A stretch of DNA of 64,000 nt from Gonatopus flavifemur (Eukaryota; Arthropoda; Insecta; Hymenoptera; Dryinidae), in contig JAFFJZ010000013.1 of the NCBI GenBank assembly GCA_018340375.1, forward strand, positions 496,001 to 560,000, given 5' to 3'. A program made the position numbers and the translations under genes. Shown here piece after piece: positions 37,101 through 49,928 of the stretch (positions are counted from its first letter, which is position 1; every line of letters starts with the position of its first letter). The notes beneath the pieces were generated by a model that was not told the origin of the DNA, did not search any database, and saw only the letters and a program-made list of their open reading frames with translations.

Positions 37101-38540
37101 ATATTCTGGACTTTCCGAATGGAGATTGCAGCATTCTCGATTCGCATTTTTCTACGTGTGTTCAGGATATACGAACATCCCCCATCCTCGGACGTTCATC
37201 AGGGAATATGAACACCCGTCAGGGTGGTTGCACATTGACTCCACGATTTGAACCCCTCGGATGTGATGGGATCGAACGATTGGATCAGCAGGTGACACAA
37301 GCTCCTCATAGTGCATCACATCAATATGGTATATCGCTGACGAAGTCGGGACTCATCACGCACATGACTGTGATAATTCAGATTCCTGTTGGACGGGATT
37401 TACGAGGTTGCACCGACGACCTGACGGGGCTTTCAAGGATGCGAATCATTTAGAAAGGGTGCATTCAAGGTTGCATCGTGATTCGTATATGCGTTATGCT
37501 CGAGAATTTCACAGAGGAAGTTTACAGCTTGTAAACTAATGGATTCGTGAGTCACACATTGGGGGATCATTATTGTACAGAAAATGATGTGGTGGTTCAG
37601 GATATACGAAAAACCCCCATTTTCGGACGTTCATTACGGAATGTAAACGCCCCTCAGGGTGATTGCACATTGACTGCACGATTTGAACCTCCTGGTTGTG
37701 ATGGAGTGTAACGTTTGCATCAGCAGGTAGAACAAGCTCGTCACTGTGCTTCACATCAATATGCTATATCGCTGACGAAGTCGGGACTTATCACGCACAT
37801 GACTGTGGTGATTCTGTTCTCTGTTGAACGGGGTTCGCGAGGTTGCACTGACGACCTGACAGGGCTTCCGAGCATGCGAGTTATATAGAGTGGTGCATTC
37901 AAGGTTGGAGGATCATTATTGTACAGGAAATGATCAAGGTATAGTGGGAAGAAAAAATAATTTGACCTTTTATTCATCACGGTGGCGGGTATTCGCGCTA
38001 AAAAATCTTCGCCCAGCCACTGGATATACTTCAAAAAAAAGTTCATCGTAGGGATGACACTCCGTAGTCTTGGATTCCCCATTGTCATGTTAGGTATTTG
38101 CTGACGGATATCGAACGTGCGAGGGACTCTCCCCTGTGTTGTACACTTCGATTCTAAACGATTTGTTCCGATACACCCGCATTTGAAGACTCGTATTGTC
38201 ACTAGATGAACATCGGAAATGTGTGATCCCATATACCCAGGATACATCTGGAGTGTTCTATTCTCCAACACGTATTACGGATCATCAAAGTCTGACCGCT
38301 TATCCGTGTGTTCGGACGGTTACCGCAGGATTTGAATCCCTCGAGTTTGATGTCATCAAACAGATCAGACCGCATTGTAGACGACGCTCTTCATTGTGCC
38401 TCACATGCATATATGATGCATGATATACATTGCTGACGAGACCAGGACTCAACATGCACATTGCCGGGATAAATCAGTTTCCTGTTGGATGGGGTACCCG
38501 AAGTCACACTCACGTCTCCACAGGGTTCTTGAGAATCCGA
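34190..38540. repeat. Complex array of diverged tandem units
   Basis: Blocks recur in the same order: cagggtgg(t/c)tgcac at 35223, 36474, 37220 and 37655; tatcgctgacgaag at about 35346, 36590, 37332 and 37764; ctaatggattc at 35721, 36789 and 37537; tcttcgatcctgatacaccc at 35849 and 36918. Spacing falls from about 1250 to 745 to 435 bp, so later units are truncated. A diverged unit at 38330-38530 ends the array. Frames are not conserved between units, so it does not look coding. Confidence 0.8.
35440..35607. mobile_element. 168-bp MITE with 6-bp target duplication
   Basis: Inverted ends GCAGTGATGCCAGCATTTGG / CCAAATGCTGGCATCACTGC extend about 45 bp inward (to the ccctccatca block). TGACAG flanks it on both sides (35434-35439, 35608-35613). 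The sister unit of the array at about 36670-36685 reads acctgacagggctttc without the insert, an exact empty site. A related one-armed copy is at 48937-48983. The superfamily is not determined. Confidence 0.92.
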
Positions 38541-40969
38541 AACATACGAAATGCTGCCTCCCAGGTTACATACTGATCAGTTGTGATCAATTTGCCTATC
38601 CTGTTTGGAATCATTCCCAAATACACCATTCCGCATACATACTCCAAGGTCACACAGATGAACCATCTGTGCTTCATATCAAGTGGATCGTCGACTACAC
38701 GACTCAATATTCCTTAAATTGCCTCAAACTTGAATCTGAATTATATGGTATCCCAAAGAAGAATTCATATCAGAACTGTGCCTGTGAAAATTCGTGAACA
38801 TATAAAGACGGTGAGTATTACATTTCTTGACCTGAGTTGTCAAAAGTGGATTCGTAGGAATGCATCTCATCAAACTCAGTAGTGATCATACTCAAAAGAC
38901 AACATGTCTGCGGTACGTTCTCAGAACTTGCGATACCACACGAGTTCGTCCACCAGACACCCCCCAAAATTCCTAGAATCACGTTCAGCTGTCTAGGAAT
39001 TAACGCATATATTCGGAACTGTTCCAATTTGGAAGGATTTCCATCTCTATTCTTATGATCGATGCTCTCAGTTATTACTTCCGTGTTCCTGATAGGGAAC
39101 GGAAGTGTTGTGATGGGGTCAAAAATCCATTATGTAGGAGGGGGTATTACGTCTTAGCCAAACGTTCCGAAACGTGGCGGAAGTTCGATTCCCAAAAATG
39201 TGTGTGTGTATGTACCCGATTCTTTGGCGCATGATACTCTCCTCAGAATGCACAGATTGGAATAATTGTTTTTGTTCAATATGTTCATCTTGGAGAGGAC
39301 TCGAAGCATGTTGATTCTGGTATCGATCGGACTACGCGTTTCGACAATATTGCGGAATATTGTTTGAGAAATTCTGATTTTGCGATCGCACATATCTTCG
39401 CTTCTTGCTATTCGATTGTAATGAAATTTATACTACGTCCCAGTTACGTTAGTGTTCCCAGAAGAGTTTGATCTCAATCGGTTGAACACTGTGAAAATAT
39501 TCTTTTGCGATCGGCACAGATGGTAGATACACGGATGAGGAAATAAGTTTTGTAAAACATCGATTCACCATATCATTTTCGATGCATTTTCGCTCAGTGA
39601 GAAAATATGAGGAACATAGAAGTAATGTATGGTTTTCCAGGCCGATTTGTTTCCTTTGAGCAGTTTGTTGTAATTCCATAACATTTGTGTATGGCAATCA
39701 TGAGTGACCATTGCCATATACTGTCCTTCATATGGACTTTCTCTTCATTGAATACAATATGTTTTTGTAGCAGCAGATGAGATCAAACTAAACTGTTCAA
39801 ACTGACTGTTACTAGATAAAAAATTCTCAATCGATTCACTCGAACTTGATATTGTACGAAGCAAAATACCAATGTGTATGAGAAATTCAATTGTGAATAC
39901 TCTCAATATTTCTATTGAATAAAAAATGCTGAACATAAAACCAAATATGATAGAAATAAATAAATAATCAACTTATTTTTCATTAAATATAGAAACAAGC
40001 ATCTAGATTATACCCCTCAATGTACGTATATTAGTATTTAATAACTTTCAACATATCTTCCCAGTGAACATTTTACCCCTCAACATTTTGAACATTAATC
40101 ATGTTTTCTGAATGATATCAGAAAGTTCTCTAATGGGTCGATTTCGGAAATCCCTGATACCTTTCTCATGGGGTCTAGAAGTTGTCAGAAGGTGAACTCA
40201 GATCACTCAGATCAGATATATCATTCAGGAAATGTAATGAATGTCAAAAATGTTGAGGGAAAAAATGTTGACTGGGTCATTACTCATCATAATCTGATGA
40301 AATACCCCTCAACAAATGTATATTAGAGAGTATAATAAAATTTATACAATACGATGTGTACAATCCATTTTTTTCGTGTGAAGCCGTTCAAATTTATCTC
40401 TTATCAAGGCGCACACAAATTGTTCAAACGTTCGAGGAATTATTATTTTTTCTTCAAATGGAAATGAACCCAATTTTTCAATAAAATTAGAAAATTCTCA
40501 TTTGAACCGATTCCATTTTTGAAGAAACCTATATTACTTGAAAATTTTATGTACTACGATGAACAATCTATTGATAGCTACAGTAGAAATTCCGAATTAA
40601 TTGATGAAAAATTCCTCGAGTTCTACTACTGATAAAACGAACTTACAGAAATTCATCCGAATCACTTTCTGATTGCTATCAAAACTGATTCTATACGAAG
40701 GGACCATATTATCGAAATATATTGCAATGAATCAAAGCACTACACACGCGCCAAGATTAGAGTTCTCACCCATCAGCATTTCCCCCTGGGAGTATCGAAA
40801 ATTCATGAGTGAATTTAGTAGTTAGTGTGCCACAAAACAGATAAATAACTTCATCATAGATTTCTTCCGTCAAATCCGCATTTCATTTGCAACAAGAATT
40901 CAAATTGAAGATACGTGATACTTGGCGCAATGAGTTGATAACGTTGTTGATCCTATATATCTTCGAATG
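38541..40969. other. Non-coding DNA with small repeats
   Basis: No gene is seen. At 39383-39510 is a copy of the dispersed repeat from 9239-9880. At 40060-40276 an inverted repeat pairs cccagtgaacattttacccc ... with ... aaaaaatgttgactggg, about 70-bp arms. The rest is AT-rich. Confidence 0.5.
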
Positions 40970-42010
40970 ACATATGTTCCCGGGAAATAGAGTTCCATGT
41001 ATGGATAATGGCCATGTATGCCCATATATAACAGTGGGGAATTCATCGACATTAATCTGACTTTTCTGTCCTTTTATTCATCATAACATCCCATAATACA
41101 TGGTGAAATATTTCTGTTCATATATGGACATATATGATAATGTATGATTGAATATATGGTCATGTGTAGTCTTATTCAAATATAATCGTGTATGACCAAA
41201 ATCAATATGGGCTCATATGTGATCCTATATATATATATATATGTTGTATGAATATAAATGAGGGAAAAACAAAATTCATGATTTGTACAACAGCGGAAAC
41301 ATCAAGAAGAACGGAAATCAAAATAGATGCCGAGACAGTTCAACAAGTGAGAGAATTTAAATATCTAGGAAGCATAATTACAGAGAACGGTAAAAGCGAG
41401 AGAGATATAAGAGCAACAATAGCTCAAGGGAAACAGGCTTTTTACCAAAAGAAACAGTTATTATGCTAAAAAAATATTAGCTTCGCAGTAAGGAAGAAAT
41501 TTTTGAAGAGTTACGTTTGGAGCACAGCATTATATGGTTGTGAAACTTGGACAATCGGAAAAACTGATCAACGAAGACTGAAAGCTTTTGAAATGTGGTG
41601 TTATAGAAGAATGCTCAGAATAAAATGGACAGACAGAGTGGAAAATGAAGAAGTACTTGAGAAGATAAATGAAGAAAGAAATCTTTTGAAACACGTCGTT
41701 AAAAGAAGAAGTAATTCGATAGGACACACATTGAGGCGTGATAGTTTATTGAAAACAATATTAGAAGGGAAAATGAATGGTAAAACTGGTAAAGGTAGAC
41801 CTAGATTAAGTTATATGAAGCAAATTAAACAAGATAAGGGCTGTCGTAGATACGTAGAAATTAAGCGTTTAGCGGATGATAGACAGGGTTGGAGGATTTC
41901 ATCAAACCAGTCATAAGACTGATTACTTCATGATGATGATGATATGTTCATATATGGGCCATATATGATTCATATACGCTCATATACAACCATATATGAA
42001 TTCTTCTTTC
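40970..42010. repeat. CATATATGG-type degenerate repeat, split by a LINE
   Basis: The words catatatgg, atgtatg and catatatgatt recur at 40990-41240 and again at 41944-42005. The LINE fragment at 41250-41943 interrupts them. A similar style is seen at 14180-14350. Confidence 0.65.
41250..41943 (+). mobile_element. 5'-truncated LINE, ORF2 C-terminus and tail
   Basis: The frame from about 41250 to 41916 encodes the thumb and C-terminal part of a non-LTR reverse transcriptase: NEGKTKFMICT, FKYLGSIIT, TALYGCETWTI, RRLKAFEMWCYRRMLRIKWTD and GRPRLSYMKQI. This style is widespread in insect genomes. The frame is single, with one stop (TAA 41467-41469), and ends at TAA 41914-41916, about 15 bp before a short (ATG)n tail at about 41931-41943. 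The RT catalytic core is absent, as expected for 5' truncation. Confidence 0.85.
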
Positions 42011-42518
42011 CCGGGTTCTGAAATCATATGGATTGAATATCCCAAAACTCTGGTTCGACCTTCAGCAAAAGATTCATCGACTAAATATTCGCGTATCGTT
42101 TGTTCTTTAGAGATCAAAGATAAAGTACACTGAGGAAGAAGTATTCCAAATTTATTTCAAAAATCAAATCAGTTTTGTGGACTATAAACAATTCTTATTC
42201 GCCCCAAAGATGGTTTGTGTGTAATTAATAAGCCTTCTTTGTCACAAACAAACTCTCCTCTCAGTGTAATCATCAAAAGCTTCATTTTCATTGAAATCAT
42301 TTGTCCATCAGTCGAATCTTACATCACCATGATAACTGGATTAAAATTCTAGCAATGACTGGAACTTTCACACATTTTTCTCTTGCACCTCAGTTGTGTA
42401 AATCAATAATTTTTCAGTTATATTCAATTTTGATGCATTGGTTTATTTTCACATACAATACATAAGAGGAATATATTATAAGATCATTGGCTTCATAAGC
42501 CTTGCTACTGTCATACTA
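42011..42518. other. Non-coding AT-rich DNA
   Basis: No gene or clear repeat is seen. The final TA (42517-42518) is the left target duplication of the mariner that follows. Confidence 0.5.
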
Positions 42519-43414
42519 TTGTGGGCAAAAAGTGAGGTGAATTTTTAATTTAAACTTCGTGGGCTTGATATTTCAGGCTAGTTCTTTTTTTCTTAAGTTG
42601 GCAGGACTGTTAATAACATCTGTGCCAAATTTCATGTCAATGTCATTATCAGTAATACATTTACGCTCGTGTTTACCAAACGACCAAGAGTGCATTTTTC
42701 GATTTTTACAATGTCTGATTTAATTGAGCAGAGAAGTGCAATCAAATTTTGTTTGCGGAATGAAATTTCGGCTGCGGAAACTTTGAGGATGTTGCGGAAA
42801 GCCTTTGGTGATTCTACCATGTCGCAGAAAAATGTTTATGAGTGGTACAAAGACTTCAAAGAGGATCGAGAACGTGTTGATGACTTGGAGCGTTTCGGAC
42901 GACCATCGACGTCAACAGATGACCATCACGTCGATGAAGTGAAGGAATTAGTGCTCACAAATCGTCGGTTGACTGTTAGAGATCTTACTGATATGATCGG
43001 AATATCAGAAGGATATCAAGACCAGAACTCTTGGTTTTTGCATCACGATAATGCACCGTCTCATACTGCACTCGTTCTTCGTGACCATTTCGCCAAAAAT
43101 TCGACGCATATCGTTCCGCAACCACCGTATCCGCCTGATTTGGCTCTGTGTGACTTCTGGTTATTCCCAAAACTCAAGAGACCACTCCGGGGAAAGCGTT
43201 TCGAGTCGATTGAGGAGATAAAAGCTGAATCGAAGAAGGCGCTGATGGCTATACCGGAAAGGGACTATTTAGCATGTTCCGATGATTGGAAAAAACGTTG
43301 GCATAGGTGTATTTTATCGGGAGGGGATTACTTTGAATGGGATGAAATTGATGTAGAAGGATAAATGGAGATTTTTCATTTTACAAACAAATTCACCTCA
43401 CTTTTTGCCCACAG
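42519..43414 (+). mobile_element. Internally deleted mariner, 896 bp
   Basis: The ends share TGTGGGCAAAAAGTGAGGTG and its inverse (the outermost bases TT and CT differ), with TA at 42517-42518 and 43415-43416. It is about 400 bp short of a full mariner because of an internal deletion inside the transposase gene at about 43011. It is a different family from the mariner at 1961. Confidence 0.9.
42711..43364 (+). CDS. Mariner transposase with in-frame internal deletion
   Basis: The frame stays open for 217 residues. The start [20 protein letters not shown] begins the DNA-binding half, which is complete through [18 protein letters not shown] and [15 protein letters not shown]. The sequence then passes directly to [11 protein letters not shown] and [13 protein letters not shown], the second and third catalytic Asp blocks (34 residues apart, DD34D). 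The segment holding the first catalytic Asp (normally VDETW) is gone. The product could bind TIR ends but could not cut DNA. Whether it is expressed is unknown. An upstream in-frame extension to 42669 exists but is not typical of mariners. Confidence 0.85.
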   Translation: MSDLIEQRSAIKFCLRNEISAAETLRMLRKAFGDSTMSQKNVYEWYKDFKEDRERVDDLERFGRPSTSTDDHHVDEVKELVLTNRRLTVRDLTDMIGISEGYQDQNSWFLHHDNAPSHTALVLRDHFAKNSTHIVPQPPYPPDLALCDFWLFPKLKRPLRGKRFESIEEIKAESKKALMAIPERDYLACSDDWKKRWHRCILSGGDYFEWDEIDVEG

Positions 43415-43416
43415 TA

Positions 43417-43882
43417 ATATAATTTTTGTACATTCTCATAGCTTTCAGATACATCTAACAAAATATCGTATATAATCATTATCAACGCGCGATGAGAATA
43501 AAAACTACTCGTAACAGGCATCGATGATACAAGTCGACATTCACAATATGAACGCGCATTTGAATGAAAATAATATCAATGACCTTTCAGAAACGATATG
43601 AGGGGAACAAGAATCCACAGATTAAGACTCCGCTATGGACATCATTGAGTTTGAAAAAAAAACACAGAAACAAAGTTCGAAGATATTCTGGTGTAAATTT
43701 GAAGAATCCCTCATAGCTTATTGATACATTGAACAAAACGTGACATATGAACATTATGGACACGCAATAACAATCTTAAAAATAATAGCTACTCCTAAGT
43801 ACCATTGATTCTGTTCACGCATCGGTCATTATTTGACAGTGCGCCTGTATGAGAGTCGTAGGTCATGCACGTAAGTCGAAGG
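43417..43882. other. Upstream region of a promoter candidate
   Basis: No gene is seen. From about 43800 the base composition becomes less AT-rich towards the TATA box. Confidence 0.4.
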
Positions 43883-43920
43883 TATAAAAGGCGACTCGGT
43901 TATGTTCGACGAGCATCACT
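43883..43920 (+). promoter_or_regulatory. Candidate TATA core promoter
   Basis: TATAAAAG (43883-43890) is followed about 30 bp later by catcact, close to the insect initiator TCAGT/TCACT. GC-richer sequence with many cg dinucleotides follows to 44097, like a 5' UTR or an LTR leader. No coding frame follows directly. The 3.95-kb foldback is inserted about 180 bp downstream. Confidence 0.45.
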
Positions 43921-44097
43921 CTCTCTCGCACTCGCTCGTGCAGCCACGACGATCCGGCTGATTGTTCGATGATAACCGAATTTTCGGCGCTAGATTAGAG
44001 CGTGATTCACATAGATCGCCATTGAACGTTGTGCGAGAAACATGCGACGTCCCTGTCGTTTCGCGACCAGTTTTATGTTCGATGCGCTAGAAACAGA

Positions 44098-47000
44098 CAG
44101 GGTACCCAAGGTATAATGGGAAAGCAAGATCACGAGTTCCAGCGCCGCCAGGGAGTTGTCTCGGAACTATGAGTAATATATATATGTATATTTATACATA
44201 TATATACCAAGTATATCACGTGACCATATTTCCTATATACCACGTGACCATATGTCCTGTATACCACGTGACCATATTAGTTATTTAAAAATTAGCAAAA
44301 ATGATTTGATACATTCCGATATGTATTCGTACCATGGGGATAAATATAAATAAAAAATATAACTTTCATTCATATTGGAAAAATCATGGACTTATTCAAA
44401 TGATGAATCTGATAGGGATGAATATTTGAAAACACATGAATGAAATATGTATGTACATTCATATACAAACGTTTTTTTTCTCCAATATGCAAGTAATTAA
44501 AAATTACCTCTGAGAAAATTGAGTTGAAAAACATCAATAACACATGAAATCGACAAAATTATTTTCATGCAAAAAAATTATTTTCGTCTCCCAGGCTATG
44601 CGGGATCTTGATGGCCGTTTAGGGACCAACCATCATCGGGAACGCGCATCAATTGTCTTATGAACTTTCAATGATAAAATTTTTTAAGTGCAGAAGAGAT
44701 TTGAACTTGGATCCTACCTATCACCTATCGTAACAACCTAATCACCTAACGACCTAACCTACACCGACGTGTTTTCCGTTGAGACAAAAATGTTGTACAT
44801 ATAGTCGAATGTCGGCAGTGGGGAGAAAAGCTCCATTTACTATGACGCAGGACCGAATCAAAAAATTGATGGAGCCCTGAGGAATTTGAAATTCGAGGGG
44901 CCCTTCCAGAATTAATGAATTTTGTCTTGTTTTTCTTGAAATCAAAGTATCCACAAGAACAAAGTGAAATATGATTCACATATCGTGTATCCGAATGCGA
45001 ACTGAGCATATATGAACATATTCATGAAGTTTGAATAATTTTTTTCATGAGAGAAAACTGAAACATGTATTTTCATATTTTTTAAGAGGATACTTGATTG
45101 GTATATTCAATTCAATGGAGTGCATGAGATTTTCCCATGTTCAATTGAAAATTCGTTCCAATGAACGATTTACACTTTATCGATATACATAAAAAGTGAA
45201 ATTTGGAACAAAGTACTTCTAGCGTACAGTTTATTCCTTATTTGATGTGATTTCGAATCGAATGGCCTATTATGACAAGATTTTGAAGTAATTTTTGACA
45301 ATAAATCTTTGTGAAGTATCTATCGTACCAATAGTTCACGATAATCAGAGTAGAGGAAACTCACTGCGCTCCCAATATATCAGTCAATTTCTCTATCGAA
45401 TAAAGTTTTGTGGATGTCTACTACTTATTCGCAGGGAATTTATTCCACAAAGTGTCTAGTTATTTTAAAAATAACATCTCTCTATTTCACTTGCTGACCA
45501 CTTGAAAAATCATTGCATGTGTACAAAAGTTATGATGATGGTACATTCTTTCATGAAATGCATATTTGTATCTTCGTCACTCTATGAAAGAAGGATAAAG
45601 TTGTGGAACATTGTTTTCTTGATATACTAATACTCTCAAATACTTCCCCAGAAAAAATTCAACTACTATCCCTGCTGAGTGATTACCTAATCTATGGACA
45701 CTGATCAAGTATTCGTTGGCAAATTATTTCAAAATACAATCCTCGATGAATGTAATAGATTACCCTAGTTAAAGTCTCTTAGCAATTCATGAGAAAATGT
45801 TCTTGATAAGCTTGTGAATATATATTCATACGTATTCATTATGCATCATCAGCACAGATTCATAGGACTTTGTGGTTTACTTATGCATGTCCTGTTCCAA
45901 AATCCATAATGGCTCATAGTAAGAACATTTTTTTATGACTTGCTATGCGACTTCAACCAGGGAAGGTAATTACTCAGCAGAGACAGTCATTGAATTTTGT
46001 CTGGAAAAGTATTTGAGAATATTAGTATATCAAGAAAACAATGTTCCACAACTTTATTCTTCTTTCATAGAGTGACGAAGATACAAAGTTGCGTTTTATG
46101 AAAGAAAGTACTATCATCATAACTGTTGTACCCATGCAATGATTTTTCGGGTAATCAGCAAGTGAAATAAATTGATGTTATTTTTTCAATGACAAATCTG
46201 TATGAACTAAAATGACCAGGCATATTGTTGGAATAAATTTCCTGCAAATCAGTAGTAGGTATCCACAAAACTTTAGTCGATGGAGAAATTGACTGATATA
46301 TTGGGACCGCAGTGAGTTTTCTCTAATAATAATTCGTTCAAGTCTAATTATTTATCATCACATGTGTAGTTCAATGCAGTTCCTTTGGAGTAATTTTTGA
46401 CAGTAAATGTCTGGTAAGTATCCATTGTGCCAATAGTTCATGGTAATCAGAGTAGAGAAAACTCATTGCGGTCCCAATATATCAATCAATTTCTTCATCG
46501 ACTAAAGTTTTGTGGATACCTACTATTTATCCGCAGGAAATTTATTTCAACGAAGGCCCTGGTTATTTCAGTTGAAACAAATTTTTTATTGTAGAAATAA
46601 CATATTTTTGTTACTGTATGAAAGAAGAATAAAGTTGTGGAACATTGTTTTCTTGATATACTAATATTCTCAAATACTTTTCCAGACAAAATTCAATGAC
46701 TGTCTCTGCTGAGTAATTACCTTCCCTGGTTGAAGTCGCATAGCAAGTCATAAAAAAATGTTCTTACTATGAGCCATTATGGATTTTGGAACAGGACATG
46801 CGTAAGTAAACCACAAAGTCCTATGAATCTGTGCTGATGATGCATCATGAATACGTATGAATATATATTCACAAGCTTATCAAGAACATTTTCTCATGAA
46901 TTGCTAAGAGACTTTAACTAGGGTAATCTATTACATTCATCGAGGATTGTATTTTGAAATAATTTGCCAACGAATACTTGATCAGTGTCCATAGATTAGG

Positions 47001-48044
47001 TAATCACTCAGCAGGGATAGTAGTTGAATTTTTTCTGGGGAAGTATTTGAGAGTATTAGTATATCAAGAAAACAATGTTCCACAACTTTATCCTTCTTTC
47101 ATAGAGTGACGAAGATACAAAGTTGCATTCTATGAAACAATGTACCATCATCATAACTTTTGTACACTTGCAATGATTTTTCAAGTGATTAGCAAGTGAA
47201 ATAGAGAGATGTTATTTTTAAAATAACTAGGCACTTTATGGAATAAATTCCCTGCGAATAAGTAGTAGACATCCATAAAACTTTATTCGATAGAGAAATT
47301 GACTGATATATTGGGAGCGCATTGAGTTTTCTCTACTCTGATTATCGTGAACTACTGGTACGATAGATACTTCACGAAGATTCATTGTCAAAAATTACTT
47401 CAAAAATTTGTCATAACAGGCCATTCGATTCGAAATCACATCAAATAAGGAATCAACTGTACTCTAGAAGTACTTTGTTCCAAATTTCACTTTTCATGTA
47501 TATCGATAAAGTGTAAATCGTTCATTGGAACAAATTTTCAATTGAACATGGGAAAATCTCATGCACTCTATTGAATTGAATATACCTATCAAGTATCCTC
47601 TTGAAAAATATAAAAATACATGTTTCAGTTTTTTCTCATGAAAAAAATGATTCAAACTTCATGAATACTTTCATATATGCTCATTTCGCATTCGGATACG
47701 CGATATTTAAACCGTATTCTACTTTGTTCTTGGGGATAATTTGATTTTAAGAAGAACAATTCATCATTTGAACCAATTAATGATTTTTTCAATGTGAATA
47801 AAAATTACATTTTTCATTCATACTTATCCTCATGATACGAATTCGTATCGGAATGTATCAAACCATTTCTGCAAATTTTCAAATATCTAAAATGGTCACG
47901 TGGTATAGAGGAAATATGTCACGTGATATACTTCATATATATATGTATAAATATCCATATATATATTACTCATAGTTCCGAGACAACTCCCTGGCGGCGC
48001 TGGAACTCGTGTTTTGTCTTCACCATTATACCTTGGGTACCCTG
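44098..48044. mobile_element. hAT-type foldback element, 3.95 kb
   Basis: The ends are CAGGGTACCCAAGGTATAATG and its inverse. GAAACAGA is present directly outside both ends (44090-44097, 48045-48052): an 8-bp duplication with CAG-type ends is the hAT signature. The left arm (about 44098-46323) pairs with the right arm (about 46455-48044) around a loop of about 130 bp. The left arm alone carries an extra block of about 510 bp (44417-44928). Within the arms, a block of about 300 bp (aaacttta/taaagtttt-gtggat, gatatattggga) is itself repeated in inverted order at 45315-45640, 46000-46330 and 46410-46640. No transposase is encoded. Confidence 0.92.
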
Positions 48045-48052
48045 GAAACAGA

Positions 48053-49020
48053 CATTCTCTCCCGCGGCGATCAAGCACCTGTATGTGCGACTAGCGATTC
48101 GCGTGCACCTGAATGTGCAAAAGAGACTCGGGAGTGCATGTGCATCTGCGTTGAACCCGTGATCTCGGAGTTGTTGTAGACCATTGTATTTTCCCAACGC
48201 CGAACCGTTGCTGTGCGCACGGTATGATAAATTGTGTTTGAATGCGCCACTTTGTCACGCTAAAGACATTTAAGTTGTGTTCTTTGACCAATAAGCCTTC
48301 CAACTTTCCTTTGCACCGATAGCACCTTCGGCGCCGGCAGTTTTTTTTTGTGAGTTTGGCTGTTTTCCAAACAGTTTCGGTCCGGTAAACATTATACTCA
48401 TCGGAGTAAAAAGTGACGGTAACGTGCATAACTCTTTTCCGGTCACGTGTAGTTCGACGCTGAAAAAGGAAAGACAAGGGTGCATCTTCGAGTTCAAAAG
48501 GTTATTGCCAACCATAACATTCGGGAGTAGTCCGGTACCGGCCCTATGCCACTGCTGAAAACAGGTGTGACTTTTATTGTCGTCTGCCACCAGACGTCGC
48601 TAGTAGCACACTGGGTACGCTCCATTCGGTCAGAGCTAATAACATAACCTCAATTAAACAAGGAGAAAACATAACCTCAATTTACCTCGTTCAGTAAATG
48701 GAGTGAAATGTTGATTTTGAGGTTAAATCTTCCATGTGTTCATTACGCTCGGTACCCAATGAACACGAAGCGCCATCCGATTCGGGTCACGTGACCACGA
48801 CAATAAGCGACCGCTTTCCGAGACGGGTTTCTGTTGCAGTGGCATAGGGCTGTCCGGTACAAATTCAGATTTCGTGACCTTCAACTGGGAAGGTGATTTC
48901 ATACGTACTCGCTTTGTATACGAGACTGTATACACAGTGATGCCAGCATTTGGTCGACCGAGTCGATTTACCCTCTCCATCTGACCATTTCTCGTCCCCA
49001 CCATTCCAGCCGGGTGTACG
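48053..49020. other. GC-richer non-coding stretch with a foldback
   Basis: This continues the interrupted promoter-side sequence after the hAT insertion. At 48535-48860 a foldback element is visible: GTACCGG..CCCTATGCCACTGC and its inverse, including a matching gacaataa / ttattgtc block, with taacataacctcaa words in the loop. At 48937-48983 lies a partial copy of the 35440 MITE. Minus-strand frames (48091-48590, 48723-49127) show no domain. Confidence 0.5.
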
Positions 49021-49928
49021 CACACATTGAAACCCGTATTCATGTGATTCGGAAGCGGTCGGTTCACTTCGAGTCGGCTCGGACAATCGAGAGAGAACCA
49101 ACTATCCGTCGGTCTTTGTCTTCTCAATATGTTTTACGATCGGCTGACTCCGTGCAAGATCGGAAGAAGTTTAAAGCCCACGCGGTCGACTTACTGAAAA
49201 GTTTCACCGCTTTTTCTTTTCCAAGCGACAATTTTATTGTAATCAGTATCGAACTGACTTACCCGGCACCCCGGGCAATTCTCGGCCGGGGCCCTTCGAT
49301 ATTTTCTTTTGTTTTTTCTTCAATTATAGAGGCAGTTCAATACTGATTATTGAATTATCACGATGAATTATAGACTTGATGCATAGCATCATTCAATTGA
49401 ATTAAAATCGAATATAAGTGAATAATTTTTCAATTATTATTCATTTTTCATAAATTTTATAAGATCATTGGTTATTCTTATGACTGATTATGAAGCCTTC
49501 AAGAACTCCTATATGTATTCTATAAAAATTTTCTAATAGTTACGCATTTCTAATCATTATTTTAAATCTTGATGATTTTTCAACGAATTTCATTAGAATT
49601 GTCAATCAACCGTTGGTTCAAAAATTCTAAAATAGTTTGGGGATCTATGATAAATGTCCTGCGGTGAATTCCATAATTTTCTCTGATAAATTGATTTTCA
49701 GAAATCACTATGATATTCCAATGAGGATAACCAAATCAACATCGATTGTCAGATGTTGATCAACATCAAAATAATAAGACTGAATATCCAATTGATTGAG
49801 TGCAAATTATTTTCAATGGACTGAATGATTAGATTTGAGCATTCAAATTGATATTCCATCATTTCACGCACTATCAGTCTCTTTCCTTCGCTGCATTACC
49901 TCATAGACGTAATATGTGGATCGAAATA

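Noticed and set aside
34190..38540. Array units as a coding gene family
   Set aside because: Frames such as 34703-35083 and 35886-36374 share one identical block, but no frame is kept across all units.
44730..44765. Interstitial telomere repeat (CCTAA)
   Set aside because: Only four CCTAA words with irregular spacing; too short and imperfect to call TTAGG telomeric sequence.
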